Positions 27,707 through 36,756 are shown, counted from the stretch's first letter. The stretch: 64,000 bases of DNA from JBCCTX01 sp964468435 (GCA_964468435.1 CAYXVE010000021.1:1-64000), one strand, 5' to 3'. The notes: generated from the sequence alone by a model not told the origin. A program made the numbers and translations.

Positions 27707-29149
27707 ATGGAATCTACTACCATCCCACGTGAAATACCTACCCTTGATCAGGCATCTATAGCGGAATTGTTTGAGCGGCAAAAAGTAAAAGCCCTACAAC
27801 TCGCACTGACCGGATGCCGCGAACGTAAAGCAAAGCTGAAAAAGCTCATGGATTGGATGGATGCACATCAGGAAGAGATTCAGCAGGAAATCTATAAGGA
27901 TTTTCGAAAATCGCCCACAGAATTCTACATTTCAGAACATCTGGTTGTACGTGGGGAAATTAAGTATACCATGAACCATCTCAGACGTTGGATGAGACGT
28001 AAGAAGGTATCCACGCCAATCGTATATTTGGGAACCCAATCATATATACACTACGAACCCAAAGGTGTATGTCTAATCATATCTCCCTGGAACTATCCCT
28101 TTTCGCTGGCCATTAAACCACTCATTAGCTGTATTGCGGCTGGAAACACGGCTATTCTGAAACCTTCTGAAATGACTCCCTATGCATCAGGTCTTATTAA
28201 ACAGATGATTGAGGAAATTTTTGAACCTGATGAAGTGACAGTTGTGGAAGGGGGTGTTGATATTTCGCAAAGACTGTTATCGCTACCATTTGATCATATC
28301 TTTTTCACGGGTAGTCCGCGTGTAGGTAAGATCGTCATGGAAGCAGCTTCAAAACATCTGACCTCCGTTACGCTGGAATTGGGTGGAAAATCTCCTTGTA
28401 TCATAGATCCATCTGCCAACATTAGACAGTCTGCAGAGCGGATTGCATGGGGCAAATGGCTCAATAATGGCCAAACCTGTATAGCACCTGACTATCTGTT
28501 GGTGCACGAGTCAGTAAAGGATTCATTGATCGATGAAATTGAAAAAGCTGTCAACAAAATGTATAATCCAGAAGGAGCGGGCTTTGATCAGTCTCAGGAT
28601 TATGATCGCATGGTCAATGAAAAGCATTTTCACAGGCTCAGAGATCTAATGGATCAAACGCTGAGGGAAGGAGGCCATTTGGCATTTGGAGGAGAGGTAG
28701 ACATCTCTCAAAACTATATAGCTCCGACGGTAATTTTCAATGTCAGTAAAGATATGGGGATTATGGAGGAAGAAATATTTGGTCCTATTTTGCCGGTAAT
28801 CACTTATAGAGATCAGGAAGAAGTGCTGGAAGTTATACACCATCTTCCTAAGCCGTTGGCTATGTATATTTTTGCCAAAGACCGGACATTCAAAGACTTT
28901 TTCTTGAATCGGACCAGCGCCGGAGGTACTGTGATTAACGAGACCCTGATCCATTTTGGACATCATGCGCTGCCTTTTGGTGGAGTAAACAACAGTGGCA
29001 TAGGTAAGTCAGGCGGGAAATATGGATTTATTGAATTTTCTAACCAGAGAGGAGTGATCGAGCAACGCTGGGGAACTATTAAACCTTTCTATCCTCCATA
29101 TACAGATCGAGTGAAGAAGTTGGTGAAACTGGTAGAGAGATTTTTTTAA
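27707..29149 (+). CDS. Aldehyde dehydrogenase, ALDH3 (fatty/long-chain aldehyde) type
   Basis: 480 residues. ALDH3 motifs: SPWNYPFSLAIKP (active Asn), VTLELGGKSPCII (Glu general base), NNGQTCIAPDY (Cys nucleophile). The C-terminal FYPPYTDRVKKLVKLVERF is typical of the ALDH3 class, which oxidises long-chain or aromatic aldehydes. It lacks the membrane tail of eukaryotic fatty aldehyde dehydrogenase. It follows the aminopeptidase by 3 bases; the joint role of the two is not clear. Confidence 0.93.
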   Translation: MESTTIPREIPTLDQASIAELFERQKVKALQLALTGCRERKAKLKKLMDWMDAHQEEIQQEIYKDFRKSPTEFYISEHLVVRGEIKYTMNHLRRWMRRKKVSTPIVYLGTQSYIHYEPKGVCLIISPWNYPFSLAIKPLISCIAAGNTAILKPSEMTPYASGLIKQMIEEIFEPDEVTVVEGGVDISQRLLSLPFDHIFFTGSPRVGKIVMEAASKHLTSVTLELGGKSPCIIDPSANIRQSAERIAWGKWLNNGQTCIAPDYLLVHESVKDSLIDEIEKAVNKMYNPEGAGFDQSQDYDRMVNEKHFHRLRDLMDQTLREGGHLAFGGEVDISQNYIAPTVIFNVSKDMGIMEEEIFGPILPVITYRDQEEVLEVIHHLPKPLAMYIFAKDRTFKDFFLNRTSAGGTVINETLIHFGHHALPFGGVNNSGIGKSGGKYGFIEFSNQRGVIEQRWGTIKPFYPPYTDRVKKLVKLVERFF

Positions 29150-29210
29150 AAAGGTTAATCTGTAATTGATCATCTTTTCGAATCCTGTAGATGATGTCTA
29201 AATCAACCCT

Positions 29211-30437
29211 TTACGCTTTTACAAGCTCCAATACAGTAATCTCAGGGGGTATGCCTAATCTTCCTGAAAAACCAGCAAAACCAAAGCCACGGTTGACATA
29301 GATATAGCGTTTGTCTTTTTCATATAGTCCAGCCCATTGCGCATAGACATATTGGATAGGACTCCACTTGATACCAGGAATCTCGATTCCAAACTGGCAA
29401 CCATGGGTATGCCCTGAAAAGGTAATATCTACATCCGATTCGGGAAGGATTTCATCTTCCCAATGGGAAGGGTCATGGGAAAGCAGCAATTTTATTGGCA
29501 TGTGTTCTATACCGGCGAGGGCTTCCCTGAGTTTTCCAAAACGAGGAAAGCGGGTATATCTACTCCAATTTTCTACACCTATTACGGCCAGTTGATCCAC
29601 TTCTTTTTCAATAATGTGATGCTGGTTCATTAACAGATTCCAGCCCATAGCTTTATGTGTATCCAGCATTTGCTGGTGGTGAATGGCCCAGTCCTCTTCC
29701 GTTTTTATATGGTGTGAATAATGACCATAATCGTGATTTCCCAGGGTAGAAAATACTCCATGTGGAGCAGATAGGCTGGATAAAATATCCTCATAACCTT
29801 CTACTTCACGGATGTCATCATTGACCAAATCCCCCGTGAAGAAAATCACATCAGATTGTTGATCATTGATCAGTTGTATACCTTTGGCTACAGCTTCTTT
29901 ATTTTCAAAACTACCGATGTGAAAATCAGAAATATGAGTTATCCGGAATCCATCAAACGCTTTCGGTAAATTAGGGAGTAAAATGCGTACCTTTTTTACC
30001 TGAAAATTGTATTTGCCTTTAACCATTGCATAAACCAAGCCAGCAAAGGGTATAGCTGCAATTCCTACAGCCATCTGACTGATAAATTTAGCCCTCGAAA
30101 TTGTCACATCCGTTTTGGGGACAGATATTCCCTCACTTCGGATCATTAAGGATTGTATGACCCAGCGGCTGGCATCTTCGATGATCAGAAACAGGATAAT
30201 GATTAGTTTTGGCGTGTAGAGTGTAAATAAAATGCTGAGGTAGAGATAAGCATACTTTATGGGAAAAGTAGCTCTTCCCTGAAACAATGCAAAACCTATC
30301 CAGCTCGCATATACAAGCAAGTGTATAAACCAGTAACCATATGCTGTCCAGGATTTATGGGAACCAAGAGCTTTGAAGGCTTGAAATCCATAGATATCAA
30401 GTAGGATCATGGGTAAAAGCGCAAGCAACCACTTCAT
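29211..30437 (-). CDS. Membrane-bound metallophosphoesterase, YkuE/YaeI-like
   Basis: 408 residues. Four hydrophobic helices in the first 110 residues, and another near 115-140, precede a calcineurin-like domain (about 160-400). Metal motifs in order: HISDFHIGS, FTGDLVNDD, LGNHDYG, LSHDP and FSGHTHGCQ. Relatives hydrolyse UDP-diacylglucosamine or other phospholipid-linked phosphoesters; the substrate here is not known. It converges with the ALDH gene. Confidence 0.9.
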   Translation of the reverse strand: MKWLLALLPMILLDIYGFQAFKALGSHKSWTAYGYWFIHLLVYASWIGFALFQGRATFPIKYAYLYLSILFTLYTPKLIIILFLIIEDASRWVIQSLMIRSEGISVPKTDVTISRAKFISQMAVGIAAIPFAGLVYAMVKGKYNFQVKKVRILLPNLPKAFDGFRITHISDFHIGSFENKEAVAKGIQLINDQQSDVIFFTGDLVNDDIREVEGYEDILSSLSAPHGVFSTLGNHDYGHYSHHIKTEEDWAIHHQQMLDTHKAMGWNLLMNQHHIIEKEVDQLAVIGVENWSRYTRFPRFGKLREALAGIEHMPIKLLLSHDPSHWEDEILPESDVDITFSGHTHGCQFGIEIPGIKWSPIQYVYAQWAGLYEKDKRYIYVNRGFGFAGFSGRLGIPPEITVLELVKA

Positions 30438-30528
30438 CTTTCTTCAACGGTTAATAAGATCTGTCGTATACTGATGATCATCTACTGATCAAAGTTTAAA
30501 AGCGCTGTTAATCAAGTTTCAAACAATG

Positions 30529-30570
30529 ATACAAGCTTTTTACGGGCTTTTGCACCCAATAAGCTTGTAT
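30529..30570. repeat. Hairpin-forming inverted repeat in the 30438-30904 gap
   Basis: ATACAAGCTT (30529-30538) pairs with AAGCTTGTAT (30561-30570), and an inner GGG/CCC can extend the hairpin. No T run follows on either strand, so it is not an ordinary terminator. It could be an operator, a structured RNA or a repeat element. The gap otherwise holds only the weak tiny frame at 30676-30798. Confidence 0.3.
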
Positions 30571-30675
30571 AGCAAAATTAAGGCCTTAATTCAATAATTG
30601 TTTTGTCTGGTGGTTGGAAATGCTTGCAGATTAAGGTATTTTAATAATTAATTAAAATTGAATTAACAGTATTAC

Positions 30676-30798
30676 ATGCATATTCAGATTGATTTGACTC
30701 TATCCAGGTATACGGTTGACAGGTATTTTTCAGAAAGTAAGGTTCCTACTAGACTGGACGATTTTTATAAAGATTCGGATGAGCACAAGGAATCATAG
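30676..30798 (+). CDS. Possible 40-residue peptide, very uncertain
   Basis: An ATG-started frame (MHIQIDLTLSRYTVDRYF...) that ends with TAG. It is polar and charged without a signal peptide or helix that I recognise. It occupies part of a 467-base gap in which no other gene is visible. It may be chance, or the leftover of a small antitoxin-like gene. Confidence 0.15.
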   Translation: MHIQIDLTLSRYTVDRYFSESKVPTRLDDFYKDSDEHKES

Positions 30799-30904
30799 GA
30801 GGAGTGGTGGCCAGATAGATCACTGATCACAGACAATTGATCAATACATATTTCTAACAGAACAAAGCAGTTGATTATTGGGATAATTTTTGTTGACAAT
30901 CTTC

Positions 30905-31441
30905 CTACTCTTCTTCCCCGATGTACAATTCTATGAGCCCTTCAGGCAGCCGGGTACGTAGTATTCTCTGTGATTTGTCTACAGAGACGATAATCTCTAC
31001 AGCTGATGGAATCAATACTTCCCTTCCTTTATATCTCATAACGAACAAATCTTGGGGACCTGTCTCCACGATATCTTCCAACACACCAAGTGTACCATAC
31101 TTTTCATCCTCAATGGTGAATCCCAGGACCTCATAGTAGTAAAACTGATCTTTGGGTAGTTTGGGAAGTTCAGATTCTTGTATAAACAGGACACTACCTG
31201 CAAGGGTTTCCGCATCATCACGAGTATCAACATCCTTAAACTTTACGATGACAAATTTATCCGCAGGTCTGATTTTGGATATTTCCAATAATCGGGGTTG
31301 TTGTTCTTTTTGGGCAATCCAAATGGATTTCCGAGATAGATATTCATTGATATCATGAACGTCGAAGACAGCTTTTACCTCTCCACGTATTCCATGTGCT
31401 TTTGCAATATATCCGACTTCGACGTATTCCTCACGTATCAT
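30905..31441 (-). CDS. rimM: Ribosome maturation factor RimM
   Basis: Assists 30S maturation by binding S19; cytoplasmic. The 178 residues show the RimM N-domain (VGYIAKAHGIRGEVKAVF) and the C-terminal PRC-barrel (DQFYYYEVLGF, VLIPSAVEIIVSVD). It follows rpsP by 46 bases on the same strand, the usual rpsP-rimM order, but trmD and rplS, which often come next, are not here. Confidence 0.95.
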   Translation of the reverse strand: MIREEYVEVGYIAKAHGIRGEVKAVFDVHDINEYLSRKSIWIAQKEQQPRLLEISKIRPADKFVIVKFKDVDTRDDAETLAGSVLFIQESELPKLPKDQFYYYEVLGFTIEDEKYGTLGVLEDIVETGPQDLFVMRYKGREVLIPSAVEIIVSVDKSQRILRTRLPEGLIELYIGEEE

Positions 31442-31487
31442 AAATCAGGTAGAAGAGAGAAAGAGCTGAGTATTATCAGATAGAGGA

Positions 31488-32266
31488 TTAGTTTTTGGAA
31501 ACTTCTGGGTCCTCTATCTTTTCATTATCATCATCTGAATCTTCAGTTTCTGCTTGANNNNNNNNNNNNNNNNNNNNNNNNNNNNNNNNNNNNNNNNNNN
31601 NNNNNNNNNNNNNNNNNNNNNNNNNNNNNNNNNNNNNNNNNNNNNNNNNNNNNNNNNAGCTTCAGGTGCTGGGGTATCTTCAGCTTCAGGTGCTGGGGTA
31701 TCTTCAGCTTCAGGTGTTGGAGTATCTTCAGCTTCAGGTGTTGGGGTATCTTCAGCAGCAGTCGCTTCGACAGCTACCACTGCTTCTTCTTCTTTAGCAG
31801 CATCTGCTTCTCCTTCTGAATTTGCCTCCTCTGTCGCTGATTCAGGTTCAGTGGTTGATCTGTGTTCTGCCATTTCGACCATCGGAGTATCTTCAAGAGG
31901 TTTTCCGTGAACGTCAACCTGGATAAATTTTTTCTTTTTCCTGGCTTTTTTCATTTCCCACCAACTGTTGAAGATTCGTTCCATCTCCTCATCATTTTTT
32001 CCTTGTTTGATCAAGGCAAATTTAAGTGTTACGCCTGCATGACGGAGAATAGAACGTACTGTATGGGTGGGTTGAGCACCAACACTTAACCATTTAAGTG
32101 CTAATTCATGATCTACAAAAATATGGGCAGGGTTGGTTATAGGATTATAGAAACCTACTTTCTCAATATACTTCCCATCCCTGGGTGCTCTGGAATCGGC
32201 TACCACGATAGAGTAATGTGGTGCTTTTTTTCTTCCTTGTCTTCTAAGTCTTAATTTTACTGGCAT
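31488..32266 (-). CDS. rpsP: 30S ribosomal protein S16 with long acidic repeat tail (contains assembly gap)
   Basis: A 16S-rRNA-binding protein of the small subunit. Residues 1 to about 85 are a normal S16 (VKLRLRRQGRKKAPHYSIVVADSR). A basic linker (KKARKKKK) follows, then an acidic tail with tandem AEDTPAPE or AEDTPTPE octapeptides. A run of 100 N interrupts the tail. Beyond it the frame that reads as natural sequence is QAETEDSDDDNEKIEDPEVSKN, ending with TAA at 31488-31490. This is a different frame from a straight read through 100 N (which ends at 31514), so the true gap length is not 100; it should be 2 modulo 3. Many Bacteroidota have longer S16 tails, but repeats of this kind are notable. 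Confidence 0.93.
31558..31657. other. Assembly gap of 100 N
   Basis: Exactly 100 N, the usual placeholder for a gap of unknown length, inside the 24-nt repeats of the rpsP tail. Repeats probably stopped the assembler. Confidence 0.99.
31659..31754 (-). repeat. Tandem 24-nt repeats in the rpsP tail (four visible copies)
   Basis: Copies at 31659-31682, 31683-31706, 31707-31730 and 31731-31754, differing by single bases. Each encodes one octapeptide of the AEDTP(A/T)PE type. More copies are likely in the gap. Confidence 0.95.
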
Positions 32267-32317
32267 ATAAGTTATTTGAAATTCCCTTATAGGGAGTTTC
32301 CTTAGTTAATTGAGGTG

Positions 32318-32349
32318 CAAATATACAGGGTTACGTATTATCTAACAAC
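32318..32349 (-). promoter_or_regulatory. Promoter of the rpsP-rimM operon
   Basis: On the minus strand the -7 element TATATTTG (32318-32325) lies 20 bases after GTTG (32346-32349), close to the Bacteroidota TTTG-N20-TAnnTTTG pattern. The leader to the rpsP ATG is about 45 bases. Confidence 0.5.
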
Positions 32350-32451
32350 AATATCCCTAAATTATTTAACTATTTTGTAATCCTGAGATTGTATTTGATA
32401 TACCGTAATCAAAATTACTTTACTTTGATTACAGAGTATTTAGTCGGAGAA

Positions 32452-33033
32452 ATGCTAAAGAGGTATAGTACTAGTGCAACATACATGGTAGCTGGCGTAG
32501 ATGAGGCAGGAAGAGGTTGTCTGGCAGGCCCGGTAGTGGCTGCTGCTGTGATATTGCCTGCACATGTGGAAATACCAGGGTTAAATGATTCAAAGTTGCT
32601 TACACATAAGCAACGTATGCTCCTAAGGCCTCTTATTCTGGAAAAAGCTCATGCATGGTGTATCGGGATGATTTCTTCGCAAAGAATAGATCAGGTCAAT
32701 ATTCTAAATGCATCGTTTGAGTCCATGCATGAAGCTATACAGGGGCTATGTGTGGCACCTCAGATCTTGCTCATTGATGGAAACCGTTTTCATCCTTACC
32801 CGGGCATTCATCATGAATGCGTAATCAAAGGGGACAGCAAGTATCTATCCATTGCGGCTGCTTCCATTCTCGCCAAAACTTACCGGGATGAAGTGATGTG
32901 CATGCTTCATGAACAGTACTGTAATTACGGATGGGAAAAAAATAAAGGTTATCCTACCAAAACACATAAGATGGCTATTGCACAATTTGGGCCTACGCCC
33001 TATCACCGGAAATCTTTTCGTTGGGCAGTGTAG
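32452..33033 (+). CDS. rnhB: Ribonuclease HII
   Basis: Removes RNA from RNA-DNA hybrids and single ribonucleotides from DNA. It has 193 residues from the ATG at 32452. The catalytic motif VDEAGRG is followed by the Asp in LLIDGN and the motif GDSKYLSIAAASILAKTYRD, all characteristic of type 2 RNase H. An in-frame ATT/TTG-like extension to 32389 lacks conservation, so the later ATG is preferred. It is divergent from rpsP. Confidence 0.95.
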   Translation: MLKRYSTSATYMVAGVDEAGRGCLAGPVVAAAVILPAHVEIPGLNDSKLLTHKQRMLLRPLILEKAHAWCIGMISSQRIDQVNILNASFESMHEAIQGLCVAPQILLIDGNRFHPYPGIHHECVIKGDSKYLSIAAASILAKTYRDEVMCMLHEQYCNYGWEKNKGYPTKTHKMAIAQFGPTPYHRKSFRWAV

Positions 33034-33347
33034 CAATTGGTTATGACCAACTCTTTAATGGGATAGCCCCTAAACAATGTTATGGTTGAAGAATGTGTTC
33101 AAGCACTATAATGAAGTTCCAATTCAAGAGACTTATTTTGATTCATTATAAATTAGCAATAAGTTATTAAACATAAATGCTTTCACCTGGAATATTCGTT
33201 AATTTTAATATTGTGAAATATATGACAGGTAATATATATGCATTCTTCATATTGCTATTGGCATATAAAAAGTGTAGATTCCTCGACTTTGATAGGAATT
33301 TCTACATTATCGAATTAAATCCTTCATGAACTACAACTCATCAAGTT
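33034..33347. other. Intergenic region between rnhB and the molybdenum hydroxylase genes
   Basis: No coding frame is convincing. Two weak hairpins are seen: TTGGT/ACCAA at 33037-33050, close to the rnhB stop and followed by CTCTTT (a poor terminator at best), and a bulged stem at 33274-33306, about 40 bases before the next gene, which could be a leader structure. Confidence 0.4.
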
Positions 33348-33809
33348 ATGGCTGTTTTCAATCTAAAAATTAATGGTAAAGAAAAACAGTTTGATGTAGA
33401 TCCGGATACTCCTATGTTGTGGGTATTGAGAGATCACGCCAAACTGGTAGGAACAAAGTTTGGGTGTGGAATTGCCCAATGTGGTGCCTGTACCATCCTG
33501 GTAGATGGAGCTGCGATGCGTTCCTGCTCCGTGCCTATATCCAGCATAGGCGGCAAAGCCGTTACGACTATTGAAGGGCTGTCTGAAGACGGAGATCATC
33601 CGTTACAGCTTGCCTGGCTCGAGCATGATGTACCTCAATGTGGATATTGTCAGGCTGGGCAGATTATGAATGCTGCAGCCCTTTTAGCGCGCAATCCCAA
33701 TCCTGCAGATGAGGAAATCGAAATTGCAATGAATGGCAATCTATGCCGTTGTGGAACTTATCTCAGAATCAAAGCTGCCATTAAGACAGCTGCTGAGAAA
33801 ATGGGTTAA
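33348..33809 (+). CDS. iorA: (2Fe-2S) subunit of isoquinoline 1-oxidoreductase-like molybdenum hydroxylase
   Basis: The small electron-transfer subunit of a xanthine-oxidase-family enzyme. 153 residues hold two iron-sulfur sites: the plant-type cluster (Cys40, Cys45, Cys48 and Cys60) and the four-helix-bundle cluster (Cys98-x2-Cys101 and Cys133-x-Cys135). The absence of an FAD subunit and the pairing with a single large subunit is the IorAB arrangement. There is no signal peptide; it is likely carried out with its folded partner. The substrate (N-heterocycle or aldehyde) is not known. Confidence 0.92.
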   Translation: MAVFNLKINGKEKQFDVDPDTPMLWVLRDHAKLVGTKFGCGIAQCGACTILVDGAAMRSCSVPISSIGGKAVTTIEGLSEDGDHPLQLAWLEHDVPQCGYCQAGQIMNAAALLARNPNPADEEIEIAMNGNLCRCGTYLRIKAAIKTAAEKMG

Positions 33810-33859
33810 TCTTTTTTATTCGTTCTGGTGATTTATACCTAATCCCCTAACAAAACATT

Positions 33860-36061
33860 ATGACTTTAATCAAATCAACTTACAATAGAAGATCTTTTCT
33901 CAAGGCTTCTGCCGCAGCAGGTGGAGGTCTGATGCTGAGCTTTGGCTGGTTGGCATCCTGTACGCCCAAAGGCAAAATGGCCAAGGGTATGCCTGAAGAG
34001 TGGACCGAAGTCAATGCTTTTCTGAAAGTCGGAGACAATGGCCTCGTAACTATTTTCTCCCCTAATCCAGAGATTGGACAAAATGTCAAAACTTCTATGC
34101 CTATGATCGTGGCTGAAGAGCTGGATGTAAGATGGGAAGATGTGATCGTGGAGCAGGCAGGACTTGACACAGATAAATATACCCGTCAGGTTGCTGGTGG
34201 TAGTCAGTCGATTCGCCAAAGCTGGAAAGGGCTCCGTACAGCAGGTGCCACTGCTCGTAAAATGCTCATGGAAACTGCTGCAAAGCAGTGGGAAGTTCCC
34301 GTTTCCGAACTGACTACCTCAGAAGGGGTAATCATGCATGAGAAGTCTGGAAAGAAAATTGGTTATGGAGAAGTAGCTACTGCAGCCGCAGATATCGCAG
34401 TTCCCGAAGATGTAGAACTCAAAGATCCTAAGGATTTCAAGATCATCGGTCATAGCCAGAAAAATGTAGATGCCAGAGAGATCCTAACGGGTAAAGCTTT
34501 ATTTGGACTTGATATACAGCGCGAAGGCATGATGATTGCCATGATCGAACATGCTCCAGCATTCGGGATGAAGCTGAAGTCTATGGACGCCAGCAAGGCT
34601 AAGGCCATGCCCGGTATCAAGGATGTATTTACGATCCAGACCTATCCTGAGGGAGTAGAGCGGCAGTGGTCTGATACGAATGCTTTTACAGAACTGGTTG
34701 TAGTATTGGGAGAAACGACCTGGCAGGTGATGAAGGCTAAAAGAGCACTCTTACTAGAATGGGAACAGGATACAAAAGCTGAAAGTACTGAAGATCACGA
34801 AGCTGGTCTTAGCAGAGTGATCGCTCAAGGTGCTAAGGAAGCCTCCAGAAGAGATGGTAATCCAGAAGCCGCTTTCAAAAATGCTGCGAAAGTTGTAGAG
34901 CGGGAGTACAGTGCACCTTTTCTGGCTCACAACACCATGGAACCCATGAATTTCTTCGCGCATGTAACAGCGGACTTTGCAGACCTGGAGGGACCTGTCC
35001 AGACACCTGAAAGCATGCGTACTACCTTGACTCGGGTACTGGGACTACCTGAAGAAAAAATATCCATCATGATGACCCGCATGGGAGGTGGATTTGGTCG
35101 TCGTCTGTATGGTAACTTTGGAGTAGAAGCCGCTGTCATATCACAGCAAGCAGGAGTTCCTGTTAAGCTGGTATACACCCGAGAGGACGATATGACACAA
35201 GGGACATACCGCCCTGCTTATAAGATGCTATATCGGGCAGCACTGGATGAAAACAATAATCTGATTGCTTTCCACGTGAGAGGTGCTGGTGTACACGGAG
35301 GACCTGTATTTGCCAATCGTTTCCCAGCAGGTGCAGTCGACAACTATCTCGCCGAAAACCTTTCACTTGATTCCAATATATCTACAGGTGCATGGCGTGC
35401 ACCACGTTCCAACTTTGTCGCAGGTGCTGAGCAATCATTCCTGGATGAAGTAGCAGAGGCTGCTGGAAAAGATCCAATCGACTTCCGCTTGGAATTGTTT
35501 GACAGGGCTATGAAGAATCCTGTCGGTGAGGACAACGATTATGATGCAGAGCGTTATGCAGGTGTTTTGAAGATGGTGAAAGAAAAATCCAACTGGGGTG
35601 AAGATGTGGAGGGTGTGTACCGTGGTGTTTCTGCCTATTTTTGCCACAACTCATATGTTGCCCAGGTGGTAGATTTGATGATGAAAAACGATAAGCCTCG
35701 GGTGAAGAAAGTATGGTGTGCAGTAGATTGTGGAATCGTTGTTAATCCCGATGCAGCCCGAAACCAGGTAGAGGGAGGTATTGTAGACGGAATCGGACAT
35801 GCTACTTACAGTGCTTTGACCTTCAAAGACGGAAAGCCCGAGCAGCGTAACTTCGATACTTATAGGCTGATTCGACATACAGAAGCTCCACTAGAGGTCG
35901 AAACATTTTTCGCAGACAACGGAATTGATCCCACAGGGCTAGGTGAGCCTTCCTTACCGCCTATACAAGCAGCTTTAGCTAATGCTTTGGCAAAGGCAAC
36001 GGGTGAGCGTGTATATGCTCAGCCATTCGCCAGAAAGATTCAGTCACTGGGAAATACATGA
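33860..36061 (+). CDS. iorB: Molybdenum-binding subunit of isoquinoline 1-oxidoreductase-like enzyme, Tat-exported
   Basis: 733 residues. The N-terminus (YNRRSFLKAS...) is a twin-arginine signal, and LASC at residues 31-34 makes a good lipobox, so this is probably a Tat-exported lipoprotein. The MoCo domains carry RMGGGFGRRLYGNFGVEAA and the catalytic Glu in GLGEPSLPP near the C-terminus. It oxidises a substrate by hydroxylation and passes electrons to the iron-sulfur subunit encoded 50 bases upstream. It needs a molybdenum cytosine dinucleotide-type cofactor; no maturation gene (such as XdhC) is in the window. Confidence 0.93.
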   Translation: MTLIKSTYNRRSFLKASAAAGGGLMLSFGWLASCTPKGKMAKGMPEEWTEVNAFLKVGDNGLVTIFSPNPEIGQNVKTSMPMIVAEELDVRWEDVIVEQAGLDTDKYTRQVAGGSQSIRQSWKGLRTAGATARKMLMETAAKQWEVPVSELTTSEGVIMHEKSGKKIGYGEVATAAADIAVPEDVELKDPKDFKIIGHSQKNVDAREILTGKALFGLDIQREGMMIAMIEHAPAFGMKLKSMDASKAKAMPGIKDVFTIQTYPEGVERQWSDTNAFTELVVVLGETTWQVMKAKRALLLEWEQDTKAESTEDHEAGLSRVIAQGAKEASRRDGNPEAAFKNAAKVVEREYSAPFLAHNTMEPMNFFAHVTADFADLEGPVQTPESMRTTLTRVLGLPEEKISIMMTRMGGGFGRRLYGNFGVEAAVISQQAGVPVKLVYTREDDMTQGTYRPAYKMLYRAALDENNNLIAFHVRGAGVHGGPVFANRFPAGAVDNYLAENLSLDSNISTGAWRAPRSNFVAGAEQSFLDEVAEAAGKDPIDFRLELFDRAMKNPVGEDNDYDAERYAGVLKMVKEKSNWGEDVEGVYRGVSAYFCHNSYVAQVVDLMMKNDKPRVKKVWCAVDCGIVVNPDAARNQVEGGIVDGIGHATYSALTFKDGKPEQRNFDTYRLIRHTEAPLEVETFFADNGIDPTGLGEPSLPPIQAALANALAKATGERVYAQPFARKIQSLGNT

Positions 36062-36138
36062 TCGCTTATCCTAGGTCTAGAGCATGAAAAAATAGTGGGT
36101 ACCTGGTTTTGCTAAAGCTCATTGTGGGCACGGATATT

Positions 36139-36608
36139 TTAGGTTCCATCATCTATGCGATAGTATACATCAACTATAGGACTAGCTTTTAAAATCAATG
36201 CATACTCACGTAATGAGGTCAGTTGACGCTAATGGGAAAATTTTGCTCCACGATCAAAATCTGCGGTAGATTCTCATAATATCGTAACTGCCAGAATAGG
36301 ATTTATAAGTGCTTTTGGATCTTTTTTGCTGGTTTGTGGCTTATTACATACTACGGAAATATTTGGAAAGTAAGTTTCTCTGGTTAAAGCGATGTGAACT
36401 TTGACACCACCACCATAAGTTATACAAAGCTGATCCTTAATCAATAGGAAATTAAGGATACTGGGGCTAAAATTTATAGCAATTTGGCAATGCGTGAGTG
36501 TGCTCCCCGCTGTAGCGGTACCCATCGTGATATTCATACTTTAGTTCAGAGGAAGCCTCAATCGCTAAGTATTCTTCATCGGTGTAAGTAGATAATTTTT
36601 TTCTCCAT
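36139..36608 (-). pseudogene. Decayed Uma2-family (DUF820) restriction-endonuclease-like gene
   Basis: Reading from ATG 36606-36608, the frame gives MEKKLSTYTDEEYLAIEAS...YHDGY, the usual Uma2 start. It then shifts frame near 36525 to THCQIAINF...YFPNISVVC...NPILAVTIL. After that, the same frame continues through a TGA (36274-36276) with ESTADFDRGAKFSH, a TAG, then RQLTSLREYALILKASP...VDVYYRIDDGT and a TAA at 36139-36141. The catalytic Asp of the PD motif has become Asn (YFPN) and the Glu of the EVL motif is Thr. This is a dead gene. Its normal length is about 185 codons. Confidence 0.8.
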
Positions 36609-36631
36609 ATGATTACATGTTACATCATTTG

Positions 36632-36639
36632 CAAATATA
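36632..36639 (-). promoter_or_regulatory. -7 element still present upstream of the Uma2 pseudogene
   Basis: Reads TATATTTG on the minus strand, the same as the rpsP -7 element, 24 bases before the pseudogene ATG. The -33 box is not obvious. Confidence 0.35.
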
Positions 36640-36723
36640 CGGAAAATGGTGGAAGGGCATGAAGGGGAATTAATTATTCATTAGCTACTTTTCAGTGCAT
36701 TATATTTTTTTTACATGAGGTAG

Positions 36724-36756
36724 ATACCATTCAGGCACATCAAACCTGAATGGTAT
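36724..36756. repeat. Perfect 12-bp hairpin in a gene-free gap
   Basis: Arms 36724-36735 and 36745-36756 (ATACCATTCAGG and its exact complement) with a 9-nt loop. No T run is adjacent on either strand. It could be an operator, a small structured RNA or a repeat. The gap between the pseudogene promoter and the FIST promoter (36640-36913) has no coding frame. Confidence 0.5.

Noticed and set aside
31514..31557. S16 end as read through exactly 100 N (KQKLKIQMMIMKR)
   Set aside because: The alternative frame gives a natural acidic tail and stop at 31488; the first reading depends on an arbitrary gap length.
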